Shown piece by piece: positions 41,105-49,798 of a stretch of DNA of 64,000 nt. The position numbers and the translations under genes are program-made. Origin of the DNA: Prevotella sp. (lineage in GTDB: Bacteria > Bacteroidota > Bacteroidia > Bacteroidales > Bacteroidaceae); assembly GCA_016291085.1 (NCBI GenBank), contig JAEEVW010000010.1, positions 1-64,000 of the forward strand, read 5' to 3'. Under the pieces are notes generated by a model, which did no database searches, was not told the DNA's origin, and worked only from the letters and a program-made list of their open reading frames with translations. The first letter of the stretch is position 1; the number at the start of each line of letters is the position of its first letter.

Positions 41105-41590
41105 ATGCAAAACGACCCAATCCGTCCTGTCAAGAAACCCAGTGGTTGTCTATACCATGCTGGCTGCCTGCTTACGGTAGCCAGCATGTTGCTGATATCA
41201 TTTTTCGTGTATCTGATTTTTGATTCAGAAAAGCAGCTCGACAACAAACGTGCGGAATACAAAGCCTCGCAAATGGAATACGAGGAAGCAATGCAGGCTT
41301 ACGAAGCTGACTCTGTGTACATGAAAGCCCAGTATCAGCGTATTCAGGCAGAGATAGATGCCGCCCAAGCCCGCAACGACTCATTGGCGGTTGCATCCCT
41401 GCAGGACAGTCTCAAACTTTACAGCGAACCCGAGTGGGTTCCTCGTGGAGCCATAGGTGTCAACATCGGTGCAGCCTTTTTCGTTCTTTTCGCTGTGGTG
41501 ATGCTCATTCCTCTGTCCATCGGCCTCCTCCTACTACTCGTCTATCGCCACCGTAAGCGCAAGTGGCTTTCATCAGCAAATAGTTTATAA
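41105..41590 (+). CDS. Membrane protein with periplasmic coiled coil
   Basis: 161 residues; ATG at 41105 preferred to the TTG just before. Layout: short cytoplasmic N-terminus, transmembrane helix about 20-42, a charged heptad-like coiled coil about 43-100 (SEKQLDNKRAEYKASQMEYEE), second helix about 115-147, basic C-terminal tail (RHRKRKW). Function not recognised. Confidence 0.6.
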   Translation: MQNDPIRPVKKPSGCLYHAGCLLTVASMLLISFFVYLIFDSEKQLDNKRAEYKASQMEYEEAMQAYEADSVYMKAQYQRIQAEIDAAQARNDSLAVASLQDSLKLYSEPEWVPRGAIGVNIGAAFFVLFAVVMLIPLSIGLLLLLVYRHRKRKWLSSANSL

Positions 41591-41601
41591 AGTGACATAT
41601 C

Positions 41602-41898
41602 ATGACGAGACAGATTGAGAGAATCAAATTGATGGAGCAGCATTTGGACCATGCTTCACAGGCAGTGATGCAACTGTCAGCAGCACTCGACGACTTTGCT
41701 GCTGCGCAGAAGGCCATCAGCGAACTTTCTGCCTATTATGGTAGCAAGGACTGGAAACAAGACTTTGCCGACGACGAGCAAGGCCTGTTGCCAAACGACT
41801 TAAAACGCGGCGTTCTTTCCGAAGATGCCATCTGGAACCTACTGAGCGACTGCAACGAGCTGAACGCCCGTATGCAGGAACTGCTCACAGCAAAATAA
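41602..41898 (+). CDS. DUF4298 protein
   Basis: 98 residues, soluble and helical (MTRQIERIKLMEQHLDHASQ). The segment YYGSKDWKQDFADDEQGLLPNDLKRGVLSEDAIWNLL is typical of DUF4298. Function unknown. It lies 11 bases after the coiled-coil membrane protein gene. Confidence 0.82.
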   Translation: MTRQIERIKLMEQHLDHASQAVMQLSAALDDFAAAQKAISELSAYYGSKDWKQDFADDEQGLLPNDLKRGVLSEDAIWNLLSDCNELNARMQELLTAK

Positions 41899-41909
41899 GC
41901 ATTTCAATT

Positions 41910-42359
41910 ATGAAGAGAAGATTTCTACTAGTTCTTTTTTCAGCAATTACTATGTTTCTGTATGCTGAAAGCATTACTATAAAACAGAAAAGTGGCAACG
42001 AGACGGTTTTTGAGTTGTCTACCAATCCCGTCATTACCTTTTCTGGCGAAAACATGGTTGTAACCAGCGAGGTTATTACTATCATGTTTCCTATTGATGA
42101 TATTGACTGTTATGTTGTTGGCAATGCTGCTTCTGGGATAGAAGCGTTAACAGGTGCTCCTCAATATCGTGATGGACATATTATATTCCGAAATGTCAGC
42201 AATGGATTTTCTGCTTCGGTCTTTTCTATCGACGGCAAGAAAATAGGCCAGTATAGCCCAAGTAGTGATGGCGTTCTTGAAATTAGTATTGAGAGTTTCC
42301 CAAAGGGAACCTATATTATCAGTACACCAAATAACAAAGTAAAAGTCATAAACAAATAA
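41910..42359 (+). CDS. Exported protein with T9SS-like C-terminal tail
   Basis: 149 residues with a signal peptide (MKRRFLLVLFSAITMFLYA). The C-terminal 60 residues (GFSASVFSIDGKKIGQYSPS, then FPKGTYIISTPNNKVKVINK) match the pattern of type-IX secretion sorting domains. The region between is small and unrecognised, so the protein may be mostly sorting domain. Confidence 0.6.
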   Translation: MKRRFLLVLFSAITMFLYAESITIKQKSGNETVFELSTNPVITFSGENMVVTSEVITIMFPIDDIDCYVVGNAASGIEALTGAPQYRDGHIIFRNVSNGFSASVFSIDGKKIGQYSPSSDGVLEISIESFPKGTYIISTPNNKVKVINK

Positions 42360-42372
42360 CGTAAAACAAGTC

Positions 42373-42855
42373 ATGAAAAGAATTACATTATTATTTGCAT
42401 TGGTTTGCTTGTACCATATAGCAGTTTTTGGACAGAAAAAGTACGAAATGGTTATAGAGAAAACGGACGGTTCAGAGATCGTTATCAAAACCGAAGATAT
42501 AGCTCGTACATACTTTCGCGAAATAGAAGAAAATAATAATAACGAAGGGGATGGGGAACACGACGCAAGATTAATCGGAACATGGTGGGACGCTGACACA
42601 AAAGAGCCCTGCGGTTTTATATTTGAAGCTAATGGCAGATATTATTATGATGAGTGGAAATTGCCACAAGAGGGTTTCACAAATATAAACAGCCAAGGAA
42701 CTTGGTCAACAAATGAAAATTTTATCACAACGGTTCGTGATGATGGGAAATCAGAAACATTGCGGTATGAATTCAGTAGTGATGGCCAGACCTTGTTCTT
42801 TTATGAACAAAGTAGTGAGGGTGAATCCTGTGAATATATTCTTGTCCGGATGTGA
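42373..42855 (+). CDS. Exported lipocalin-like protein of unknown function
   Basis: 160 residues with a signal peptide (MKRITLLFALVCLYHIAVFG). The segment LIGTWWDADTKEPCGFIFEANGRYYY, followed by QGTWSTNENFITTV, resembles lipocalin-like or DUF5004-type proteins. It is followed by a strong hairpin terminator that ends the cluster. Confidence 0.6.
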   Translation: MKRITLLFALVCLYHIAVFGQKKYEMVIEKTDGSEIVIKTEDIARTYFREIEENNNNEGDGEHDARLIGTWWDADTKEPCGFIFEANGRYYYDEWKLPQEGFTNINSQGTWSTNENFITTVRDDGKSETLRYEFSSDGQTLFFYEQSSEGESCEYILVRM

Positions 42856-42869
42856 GTCACAAGCACGGA

Positions 42870-42907
42870 AAAAAGTGATCAGGGGCTTATTCCTCTGGTC
42901 ACTTTTT
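42870..42907 (+). terminator. Terminator of the small exported-protein cluster
   Basis: AAAAAGTGATCAGGGG pairs over 16 positions (some G-T) with CCTCTGGTCACTTTTT, followed by a T-rich stretch. Confidence 0.85.
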
Positions 42908-42916
42908 CTTTGGTAT

Positions 42917-43045
42917 TTAGGGATTGTGGACCCAGACTTTGTGGGAGGCGGCGCCTTTGGCCTTGATGCCTGATTGGGAATCAGCGACGAGTTTGGAGAG
43001 TTCGCGAGAGGCGGAGCTGTAGCTGAGGCGATTGAGGTTGGCGTA
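42917..43045 (-). pseudogene. Possible 3' remnant of a protein-coding gene
   Basis: A minus-strand frame bounded by stops reads YANLNRLSYSSASRELSKLV followed by ADSQSGIKAKGAASHKVW and ends VHNP at 42917. It has a plausible amino-acid composition but no start codon or identifiable parent. An adjacent frame upstream (NNAKEII) may be the frameshifted continuation. Weak evidence. Confidence 0.25.
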
Positions 43046-43145
43046 TTATCTCCTTTGCGTTGTTCAAATAGGGCCTTATAGGGTACAGGCCCCGTCCGAG
43101 CAAGGTGCAAGTGCCGTTGTGGGAGGGACAGAGAAGCCTTCTCGC

Positions 43146-43233
43146 AACCGTTTGCGTTAGCCCAAACAACCGTGCGCGTTAGCCCAAACAACCGTGCGCG
43201 TTAGCCCAAACGACCGTTCGCGTATACGCAAAA
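43146..43233. repeat. 22-bp tandem array (four units)
   Basis: Units at 43146, 43168, 43190 and 43212, consensus AACCGTGCGCGTTAGCCCAA plus AC; the last unit is diverged. A GAGAAGCCTTCTCGC palindrome directly precedes it, resembling the core of the array at 60824. With the possible gene remnant and a perfect CCCTTTGTACAAAGGG palindrome at 43314-43329 it accounts for most of the 42856-43440 gap. Confidence 0.85.
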
Positions 43234-43399
43234 GCTAAAATCAAGTTTTTGTAAGGGGCACTGTTAGGGCGGGGTTGGGGCACCCTTTTTGGCAAACATA
43301 GCTCCCAAAAGCACCCTTTGTACAAAGGGGTTTCCCGCAATTGGGGCACATGGGGCATAGTTTTTTTGTTTTTTATTTGTAGGATTCGCTGTTATGTTG

Positions 43400-43407
43400 T
43401 ACCTTTG
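43400..43407 (+). promoter_or_regulatory. Promoter for the BASS transporter gene
   Basis: -7 box TACCTTTG with TTTG at 43376-43379 (20-base spacing), 33 bases upstream of the start codon. Confidence 0.7.
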
Positions 43408-43440
43408 TGGCGAAAAGTGTTATCGGAGAAGGAATAAGGA

Positions 43441-44373
43441 ATGAAGAAACTCTGTCATTATATATCAGAATATATGGGCGTGCTGGTGCTGGCGGCTGCT
43501 TTGCTGGCATTGGTGTTCCCTGGGGTGCTGCAACAGGTGCGCCCGACGGTCATCAATTATATGCTGGGCGTGGTGATGTTTGGAATGGGACTGACGCTGA
43601 ACCTGCAAGATTTCAAGATTGTGTTCAGTCGCCCCAAAGATGTCATTATCGGTTGTCTGGCGCAGTTTACCGTCATGCCTTTGTTGGCGTGGGGACGGGC
43701 GCGACTCTTTTCGCTTGACGAGGCATTGGCGCTGGGTGTCGTGCTTGTTGGCTGTTGTCCTGGGGGTACGGCGTCGAACGTGATTACCTATCTGGCTAAA
43801 GGCGACTTAGCACTCTCCGTGGGAATGACAGGCGTTTCCACCTTGCTGGCCCCGTTGCTGACCCCTTTGTTGACGTGGGCTTTGGCTGGGAAAAGTGTCA
43901 ATGTCGACGTGGTAGGTATGTTGTTGAGCATTCTCTGGGTGGTCATACTGCCTATTGTCGTCGGACTGATCATGAAAGGACTCTGGCCCAAGTTAACTGA
44001 GCGGGCAACGGACTATCTGCCTGCCTTCTCCTCAATAGCCATTGCACTGATAGTGGCCATCATCATTGCTGCCAACGCCAGCAAGCTGTTGGCAGGCGGA
44101 CTGATTATCGTCCTTGTAGTGATGCTCCACAACATCTGTGGACTCACTCTTGGCTATCTGATAGGTCGTCTGCTGGGTTTGTCCGAATCCAAGAAACGAG
44201 CCATATCCATCGAGGTGGGTATGCAAAATTCAGGGTTGGCCAGCAGTCTGGCAACCCTGCACTTTGCGGCCTATCCGTTGGCCACTATTCCTGGCGCCAT
44301 TTTCAGCGTATGGCATAACATCAGCGGAGCCATCGTGGCCCGCCTGTATACGCGAAACGGTGCCAACGACTAA
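43441..44373 (+). CDS. BASS-family (bile acid:sodium symporter-like) transporter
   Basis: 310 residues with nine or ten transmembrane helices. Family features: NYMLGVVMFGMGLTLNLQDF, the conserved GCCPGGTASNVITYLAKGDLALSVGMT segment (sodium-binding region) and EVGMQNSGLASSLAT. It likely imports an organic anion with sodium; substrate unknown (bile acids, pantoate or other keto acids are transported by relatives). The 3' end overlaps the convergent SSS symporter gene by 4 bases. Confidence 0.92.
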   Translation: MKKLCHYISEYMGVLVLAAALLALVFPGVLQQVRPTVINYMLGVVMFGMGLTLNLQDFKIVFSRPKDVIIGCLAQFTVMPLLAWGRARLFSLDEALALGVVLVGCCPGGTASNVITYLAKGDLALSVGMTGVSTLLAPLLTPLLTWALAGKSVNVDVVGMLLSILWVVILPIVVGLIMKGLWPKLTERATDYLPAFSSIAIALIVAIIIAANASKLLAGGLIIVLVVMLHNICGLTLGYLIGRLLGLSESKKRAISIEVGMQNSGLASSLATLHFAAYPLATIPGAIFSVWHNISGAIVARLYTRNGAND

Positions 44374-45929
44374 CGTTGTTGTTCCTTCTTTTCTTCCAGA
44401 TAGCCCCAGATGGTCAGTTCCTTGTCAGCCAGCGGAGTCTTAAACAGGAAACTGGCCGCATAGCCAACGACGAGGACGATGAGGTGGCTGTAGACACCTA
44501 ACATATATTTATGGTGGGTGAAGTTCCAATCGCCCAGGTCGAGCAGCGTCTGCTTCACGCCGTCGCCATCAATGTCGACTTTTGTGGATGTCAGCACAGC
44601 GTAGGCCGTATAGATGACAGCAGCCGCAATGCCAATGTAGAGGCCCTGTTTGTTGGCCCTGCGACTGAACAGTCCCAACACGAAGATGCCCACAATACCT
44701 GCTGAGAAGATGGCATAGAGCGAGAATAAAGCTCCCAAGATGCCTTCACCTCCCCAGAAGATGTAGAGACAGGCTACCCCAATGGCGCCAACACCCGAGG
44801 CAACGACCATCCACTTACCAAAACGCAGCTGTTGCTGGTCGGTAGCATCTTTCTTGAAGCGCTTGTAATAGTCTTGCACAGCGATAGCTGACAGACAGTT
44901 CAGGTCAGAATCCAACGACGAGATGGCCGCTGCTGCAAGGGCAGCAATGATGAGGCCACGAATACCAACAGGCAGTTCATGGGCAATGAAATAAGGAAAT
45001 ACCTCGTCCGCCTTGATGCCCTCAGGCAATAGGGGTGCCCCTTGTGCATGATAGTAGGCAAAGAGCGCCGTACCGATGAACATAAACAGCGCCCAGATGG
45101 GAACACTCATCAGCACACCGATATAGGCAGCTTTCTTGGCCTCCTTGTCGTTTTTGGCAGCCAGATAACGCTGTACGATGGTCTGATCGGTGCCATATTT
45201 CTGCAAAGCATAGAAGATACCGTTGAGCACCATCACGAGGAACGTCAGTTGCGTGAGGTCCCAGTCGTAGGGGCCAAAGCTGATTTTGTTGTACTCAGAG
45301 GCAATGCGGAAAGTCTCTGCTGGTCCGCCATCAATGCCGAACAAGAGGATGCCGATACAGATGACGCCACCTCCGATGAGCAGGAATCCCTGTGCCACAT
45401 CCATCCACACAATAGCTTCCATACCGCCAAACAGCGTCAGGATGATAATGGTAATACCCAGAATGAGTACTATACTATATATATTAATGTTAAGAAACGT
45501 CGCCAGTGCCATCGATACCAAGAAGAATACGGTTCCTGCCTTCGAGAAATGCCCCAGCGTGAAGGCAAACGACGAATAGAGGCGGGCAAAGAGTCCGAAG
45601 CGACGTTCGAAGTATTCGTAGGTTGACAGGCGGATGACCTTGCGGAACAGCGGTACGATGATGCCAATGAGTGCCAGTAGCACGATGGGCACCATCAGTC
45701 CCTGCACCAAAAGAATCCAATTGTCAGCATACGCAGCACCAGGATAGGCGAGGAATGTGACACTTGAAATCAGCGTGGCAAAGATGGATATACCCACAGC
45801 CCAGGCAGGAATCTTTCCTCCGCCAGCAAAGTATTGCGACGTGTCCTTTTGCTTGTGTGCAAAATATACACCTGTGCCTATTGCAGCCAGAATGGACAGC
45901 AGTACAATGACGTAATCTATGATATGCAT
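44370..45929 (-). CDS. Sodium:solute symporter (SSS family)
   Basis: 519 residues, about 13-14 transmembrane helices. SSS features include YFAGGGKIPAWAVGISIFAT, SSVTFLAYPGAAY and ALAAAAISSLDSDLNCLSAI, the latter resembling the sodium-binding TM8 region. It is immediately downstream of the DHDPS-family lyase gene, so its substrate is likely the same compound or a precursor (sialic acid, a keto-sugar acid or similar). Confidence 0.92.
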   Translation of the reverse strand: MHIIDYVIVLLSILAAIGTGVYFAHKQKDTSQYFAGGGKIPAWAVGISIFATLISSVTFLAYPGAAYADNWILLVQGLMVPIVLLALIGIIVPLFRKVIRLSTYEYFERRFGLFARLYSSFAFTLGHFSKAGTVFFLVSMALATFLNINIYSIVLILGITIIILTLFGGMEAIVWMDVAQGFLLIGGGVICIGILLFGIDGGPAETFRIASEYNKISFGPYDWDLTQLTFLVMVLNGIFYALQKYGTDQTIVQRYLAAKNDKEAKKAAYIGVLMSVPIWALFMFIGTALFAYYHAQGAPLLPEGIKADEVFPYFIAHELPVGIRGLIIAALAAAAISSLDSDLNCLSAIAVQDYYKRFKKDATDQQQLRFGKWMVVASGVGAIGVACLYIFWGGEGILGALFSLYAIFSAGIVGIFVLGLFSRRANKQGLYIGIAAAVIYTAYAVLTSTKVDIDGDGVKQTLLDLGDWNFTHHKYMLGVYSHLIVLVVGYAASFLFKTPLADKELTIWGYLEEKKEQQR

Positions 45930-45956
45930 TTCGATATTTCGTTATTTCGATATTAC
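45930..45956. repeat. 8-bp-period array upstream of the SSS symporter
   Basis: On the minus strand CGTAATAT, CGAAATAA, CGAAATAT, CGAAATGC follow in register, ending at the start codon. Shares TTTCGTTATT-CGATAT-ACG with the array at 30455. Confidence 0.6.
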
Positions 45957-45970
45957 GAACGGACTAAGCC

Positions 45971-46864
45971 TTAAATGGCCTGCGCTTTCAGGGTAATGGC
46001 TCGTTCTTCGAACATGGACAGACGCGTCAGCGGCATCAACATCCAAGGCTCGCAGAGCCCCTTGGTCTGCATCATCACCTTCAGGGCAGTAAGCGACTGT
46101 CCGAGGGTGCGGTCCTTTTGGTAGATCTTGGCAATCTCGTTTGTCTCATCTTGCAAACGGTTGGCTGTTTCCATATCGCCTGCAACGGCAGCCTCGAAGA
46201 GTTGTTGGAACATCTCAGGCACGAAGTTGCCCGTTGAAGGTACGATACCGTTACCACCCAATTCCAACGAGTGGGCACTCTGGGCGGCCCATCCGCAGAA
46301 GTAGGCAAAGTCGTCGCGACCCTTGGCAATCTCGATACATTGTGCCATACGCTCCAAGTCGCGCTCCGAGTCCTTCAAACCCACGATGTTTGGATGGTCG
46401 GCCAATCTCTTAATCACATCTACAGGAATCGACATGTGAGTCGTCGCCAAAATGTTATACAGCATCAGCGGACCCGTGATGCAGTCTGCCAACGTTTTAT
46501 AATAATCGTACATCTGCTCTGGAGTCAGTGCATAGTAGGTGGGCAGGGTGGCTACAATGACGTCGGCGCCCAAAGCTGTATAGACCTCTGCTTGGCGCAC
46601 TTGCTCGGCAAAACAGTTGCCCGTCAGGCCTGCATAGATTGTGATTCGCCCGTCGGCAGCCTTTACGGCAGTCTCCACAAAGAGTTGTCCGTCAGCCTGA
46701 CTGACGCTGTTGCCTTCACCCGTGGTGCCCATCAGTAAAGGAGACACTCCTGAATGAGCAAAAAAGTCAATAATCCGTTTGACAGCCCCCAAGTCCAACT
46801 GTCCGTCTTGAGTGACAGGGGTCACCATTGGGACCACCACGCCACGATACTTGCTATTGTTCAT
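45971..46864 (-). CDS. Dihydrodipicolinate synthase/N-acetylneuraminate lyase family protein
   Basis: About 297 residues; the ATG at 46864 is preferred to the GTG two codons upstream. A class I aldolase barrel with GTTGEGNSVS (phosphate/pyruvate-binding loop), Tyr in LMLYNI and the Schiff-base Lys in GLKDSERD. YNILATT replaces the usual YN-Pro-x-Arg-Thr of true DapA, so lysine biosynthesis is unlikely; a keto-acid sugar aldolase or dehydratase fits better. Co-transcribed with a symporter, 41 bases apart. The upstream motif is shared with the transketolase operon. Confidence 0.85.
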   Translation of the reverse strand: MNNSKYRGVVVPMVTPVTQDGQLDLGAVKRIIDFFAHSGVSPLLMGTTGEGNSVSQADGQLFVETAVKAADGRITIYAGLTGNCFAEQVRQAEVYTALGADVIVATLPTYYALTPEQMYDYYKTLADCITGPLMLYNILATTHMSIPVDVIKRLADHPNIVGLKDSERDLERMAQCIEIAKGRDDFAYFCGWAAQSAHSLELGGNGIVPSTGNFVPEMFQQLFEAAVAGDMETANRLQDETNEIAKIYQKDRTLGQSLTALKVMMQTKGLCEPWMLMPLTRLSMFEERAITLKAQAI

Positions 46865-46896
46865 ATGCACTTTAATAATTTGTTGTTATCTGCTTA

Positions 46897-46924
46897 TATA
46901 TTAAAGACGTACGAGCGTGTGATT
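46897..46924 (-). promoter_or_regulatory. Candidate operator/promoter motif shared with the transketolase operon
   Basis: The plus strand reads TATATTAAAGACGTACGAGC then GTGTGATT, 26 of 28 positions identical to 12845-12872, about 33 bases upstream of the lyase start. Confidence 0.5.
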
Positions 46925-47012
46925 AGTAATCACTCTCTATGAATCTTCTTCTGTTAACGTTTTTTTGCAAATTATTTTAGAGGAAAAGTGTATCTAATTC
47001 GGGTAATATTTG

Positions 47013-47020
47013 TACCTTTG
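47013..47020 (+). promoter_or_regulatory. -7 box for nrdD with a 120-base leader
   Basis: TACCTTTG followed by CAAGCG. The leader between 47030 and 47147 holds two similar blocks, CCGAAACGGGAAACTTTTT and CCAAAACGGAACACTTTAA, and a TTGTCC / GGACAA inverted repeat overlapping AAGGGAGG. Possible regulatory elements. Confidence 0.6.
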
Positions 47021-47147
47021 CAAGCGATTAGCGTTTACCGAAACGGGAAACTTTTTGAAAATTGAAAAACAAAAAGTTGTCCAAAACGGAACACTTTAAG
47101 GGAGGACAACCCTAAGTCAGTAACTAAATAAAAAGAGATATAATCAA

Positions 47148-49250
47148 ATGATGGAGATTAAAAACTTTACTATTACGAAGCGTGATGGAACGAAAGATCG
47201 CTTCTCTTTAGACAAGATTATGAATGCCATTGTGAAGGCATTCGAGAGTGTTGATGAACCTGCTGACCTTGGAACAGTTTCGAAGATTCTGAGCCATCTG
47301 GACATGCACGACGACATTAAGGTGGAGGATATTCAGAACCAGGTAGAGGAGGCTCTGATGCGCGAAGGCTTCTACAAGGTGGCCAAGTCGTTTATCCTTT
47401 ATCGTCAAGAACACTCAGAGGATCGTGACACTTTGGAGAAAATGATGTTCCTGTCAGAGTACACCGAATCGGTGAACGCTGCAACGGGTTCGAAGTATGA
47501 TGCCAATGCCAACGTGGAGCACAAGAATATTGCCACGCTGATTGGCGAGTTACCCAAGTCGAACTTCATTCGTTTGAACCGTCGTCTGCTGGTTGACCGT
47601 ATCAAGAAGATGTACGGCAAAGACCTCGCCAGCGAGTATATCGACAAACTGACCCATCATTTTATATATAAGAACGACGAGACATCGTTGGCCAACTATT
47701 GTGCGTCTATTACCATGTACCCCTGGCTCATTGGTGGTACGACCGCCATTGGTGGCAACTCTACTGCTCCCACGAACCTGAAGTCGTTTGCTGGCGGTTT
47801 TGTTAATATGGTCTTTATGGTCAGCTCGATGTTGAGCGGTGCCTGTGCTACGCCTGAGTTCCTGATGTACATGAACTATTTCATCGGCAACGAATATGGC
47901 AAAGACTATTGGAAGCGTCCTGACGACCAGGCAGACCTCTCGTTGAAAAAGCGTACCATCGACAAGGTCATTACTGACTATTTCGAACAGATTGTCTATA
48001 CCCTGAATCAGCCCACAGGTGCCCGTAACTATCAGGCTGTATTCTGGAATGTGGCTTACTACGACAAGTACTATTTCCAGAGCATCTTCGGTGAGTTCTA
48101 CTTCCCCGATGGTTCTCAGCCTGATTGGGACGGCCTTTCTTGGTTGCAGAAGCGCTTCATGAAGTGGTTCAACCAGGAGCGTACCAAGACCCTCTTGACT
48201 TTCCCTGTTGAGACAATGGCGCTGCTCGTCGACGAGAACGGTGAGTGCAAGGACAAGGAATGGGGCGACTTTACCGCTGAGATGTATGCTGAGGGCCACT
48301 CGTTCTTCACCTACATGAGCGACAACGCCGACTCACTGTCGTCTTGCTGCCGTCTGCGCAACGAGATTACCGACAACGGTTTCAGCTATACGCTGGGTGC
48401 TGGTGGCGTGTCGACAGGTTCGAAGTCTGTGCTCACCATCAATCTGAACCGTTGTATCCAGTATGCTGTGAACCACAAGATGGATTACCTGCAGTATCTG
48501 GAGGGTATCATCGATCTTTGCCACAAGGTACAGATGGCCTACAACGAGAATCTGAAGGAACTGCAGGCTCATGGCATGCTGCCGTTGTTCGATGCTGGCT
48601 ATATCAACATCAATCGCCAGTATCTGACCATCGGTATCAACGGACTTGTGGAAGCCGCAGAATTCATGGGTCTGAAGATTACGCCCAACGATGACTATAA
48701 GAAGTTCGTTCAGGGTATCCTTGGACTCATCGAGAAGTACAACAAGCAGTACCGTTCGAAGGAAGTGATGTTCAACTGTGAGATGATTCCTGCTGAGAAC
48801 GTTGGTGTGAAGCATGCCAAGTGGGATCGTGAGGACGGCTACTTCGTACCACGCGACTGCTACAACAGCTATTTCTATGTGGTTGAGGACGATTCGCTCA
48901 GCGTCATCGACAAGTTCAAACTGCATGGTGCTCCTTATATCGAGCATCTCACGGGTGGTTCTGCTCTGCACATGAACTTGGACGAGCACCTGTCTAAGCA
49001 GCAGTATCTGCATCTGCTGAAGGTGGCTGCCCAGGAGGGTTGTAACTACTTCACGTTCAATATCCCCAACACCGTTTGCAACGACTGTGGTCACATCGAC
49101 AAACGCTATCTGAAGGAGTGTCCGCACTGCCACTCGAAGAATGTGGACTACATGACCCGTATCATTGGCTATCTGAAACGCGTCTCGAACTTCTCACAGC
49201 CCCGTCAGGAAGAGGCAGCACGCCGTTTCTATGCACATGCGGAGGCTTAA
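47148..49250 (+). CDS. nrdD: Anaerobic ribonucleoside-triphosphate reductase (class III)
   Basis: 700 residues. Makes deoxyribonucleotides in the absence of oxygen with a glycyl radical. An N-terminal ATP-cone (TITKRDGTKDRFSLDKIMNAI) gives allosteric control; the catalytic barrel follows. Near the C-terminus are zinc cysteines (CNDCG and CPHC) and the glycyl-radical loop in RIIGYLKRVSNFS. Start MMEI could be either Met. The activase gene nrdG follows 3 bases after the stop. Confidence 0.96.
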   Translation: MMEIKNFTITKRDGTKDRFSLDKIMNAIVKAFESVDEPADLGTVSKILSHLDMHDDIKVEDIQNQVEEALMREGFYKVAKSFILYRQEHSEDRDTLEKMMFLSEYTESVNAATGSKYDANANVEHKNIATLIGELPKSNFIRLNRRLLVDRIKKMYGKDLASEYIDKLTHHFIYKNDETSLANYCASITMYPWLIGGTTAIGGNSTAPTNLKSFAGGFVNMVFMVSSMLSGACATPEFLMYMNYFIGNEYGKDYWKRPDDQADLSLKKRTIDKVITDYFEQIVYTLNQPTGARNYQAVFWNVAYYDKYYFQSIFGEFYFPDGSQPDWDGLSWLQKRFMKWFNQERTKTLLTFPVETMALLVDENGECKDKEWGDFTAEMYAEGHSFFTYMSDNADSLSSCCRLRNEITDNGFSYTLGAGGVSTGSKSVLTINLNRCIQYAVNHKMDYLQYLEGIIDLCHKVQMAYNENLKELQAHGMLPLFDAGYININRQYLTIGINGLVEAAEFMGLKITPNDDYKKFVQGILGLIEKYNKQYRSKEVMFNCEMIPAENVGVKHAKWDREDGYFVPRDCYNSYFYVVEDDSLSVIDKFKLHGAPYIEHLTGGSALHMNLDEHLSKQQYLHLLKVAAQEGCNYFTFNIPNTVCNDCGHIDKRYLKECPHCHSKNVDYMTRIIGYLKRVSNFSQPRQEEAARRFYAHAEA

Positions 49251-49253
49251 ATC

Positions 49254-49736
49254 ATGTTGAAATACGTTAATACTGGAGTTGTTTTTCAGGAGATACCCGA
49301 CGAAGTGACACTGGCAATTAATATCTCTAATTGCCCGTGCCACTGTCCGGGGTGTCACAGCCATTACCTGTGGGAGGATGTTGGCTTGCCATTGACAACG
49401 GATGCCATTGATGATTTCGTGTCGCAATACGGCACAGACATCACCTGCATCTCTTTTATGGGTGGTGATGCCGATCCTCGTGCTGTCAACCAGTTGGCAC
49501 AGTATATTCACGAGTATCATCCTCAGTTTCATGTGGCGTGGTATAGTGGACGTATACGTATTCCGTCGGTTGTCAACAAGCAAGACTTTGACTATATCAA
49601 GGTGGGTCCCTACATCAGACACCTTGGTCCGTTGAAGTCAGCCACCACCAACCAACGTCTCTATCGTCGTAACATCGATGGGGAATTTGAAGATATCACC
49701 TATCGGTTCTGGCGACAACAGGACATTGCTGTGTAA
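49254..49736 (+). CDS. nrdG: Anaerobic ribonucleoside-triphosphate reductase activating protein
   Basis: 160 residues, radical SAM activase for NrdD. The 4Fe-4S motif C-x3-C-x2-C is present as CPCHCPGC near residue 27; a GGDAD segment (ISFMGGDADP) corresponds to the SAM-binding glycine-rich strand. It is adjacent to nrdD and is followed by a strong terminator. Confidence 0.94.
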   Translation: MLKYVNTGVVFQEIPDEVTLAINISNCPCHCPGCHSHYLWEDVGLPLTTDAIDDFVSQYGTDITCISFMGGDADPRAVNQLAQYIHEYHPQFHVAWYSGRIRIPSVVNKQDFDYIKVGPYIRHLGPLKSATTNQRLYRRNIDGEFEDITYRFWRQQDIAV

Positions 49737-49739
49737 GAT

Positions 49740-49777
49740 AAGACTGATGACAAAACCCTACGTCATCAGTCTTTTTT
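49740..49777 (+). terminator. Terminator of nrdDG
   Basis: Perfect 12-bp stem AAGACTGATGAC / GTCATCAGTCTT with a 10-base loop followed by T residues. Confidence 0.9.
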
Positions 49778-49798
49778 ATATATAAAAGGTATAGCGAG

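Noticed and set aside
42751..43191. Minus-strand 146-codon frame overlapping the 22-bp array
   Set aside because: It runs through a terminator hairpin and a tandem array; only a short different frame (42917-43045) looks even weakly coding.
45971..46864. Assignment as dapA (lysine biosynthesis)
   Set aside because: The YNILATT segment departs from the DapA active-site pattern and the operon partner is a sodium symporter, pointing to a catabolic lyase.
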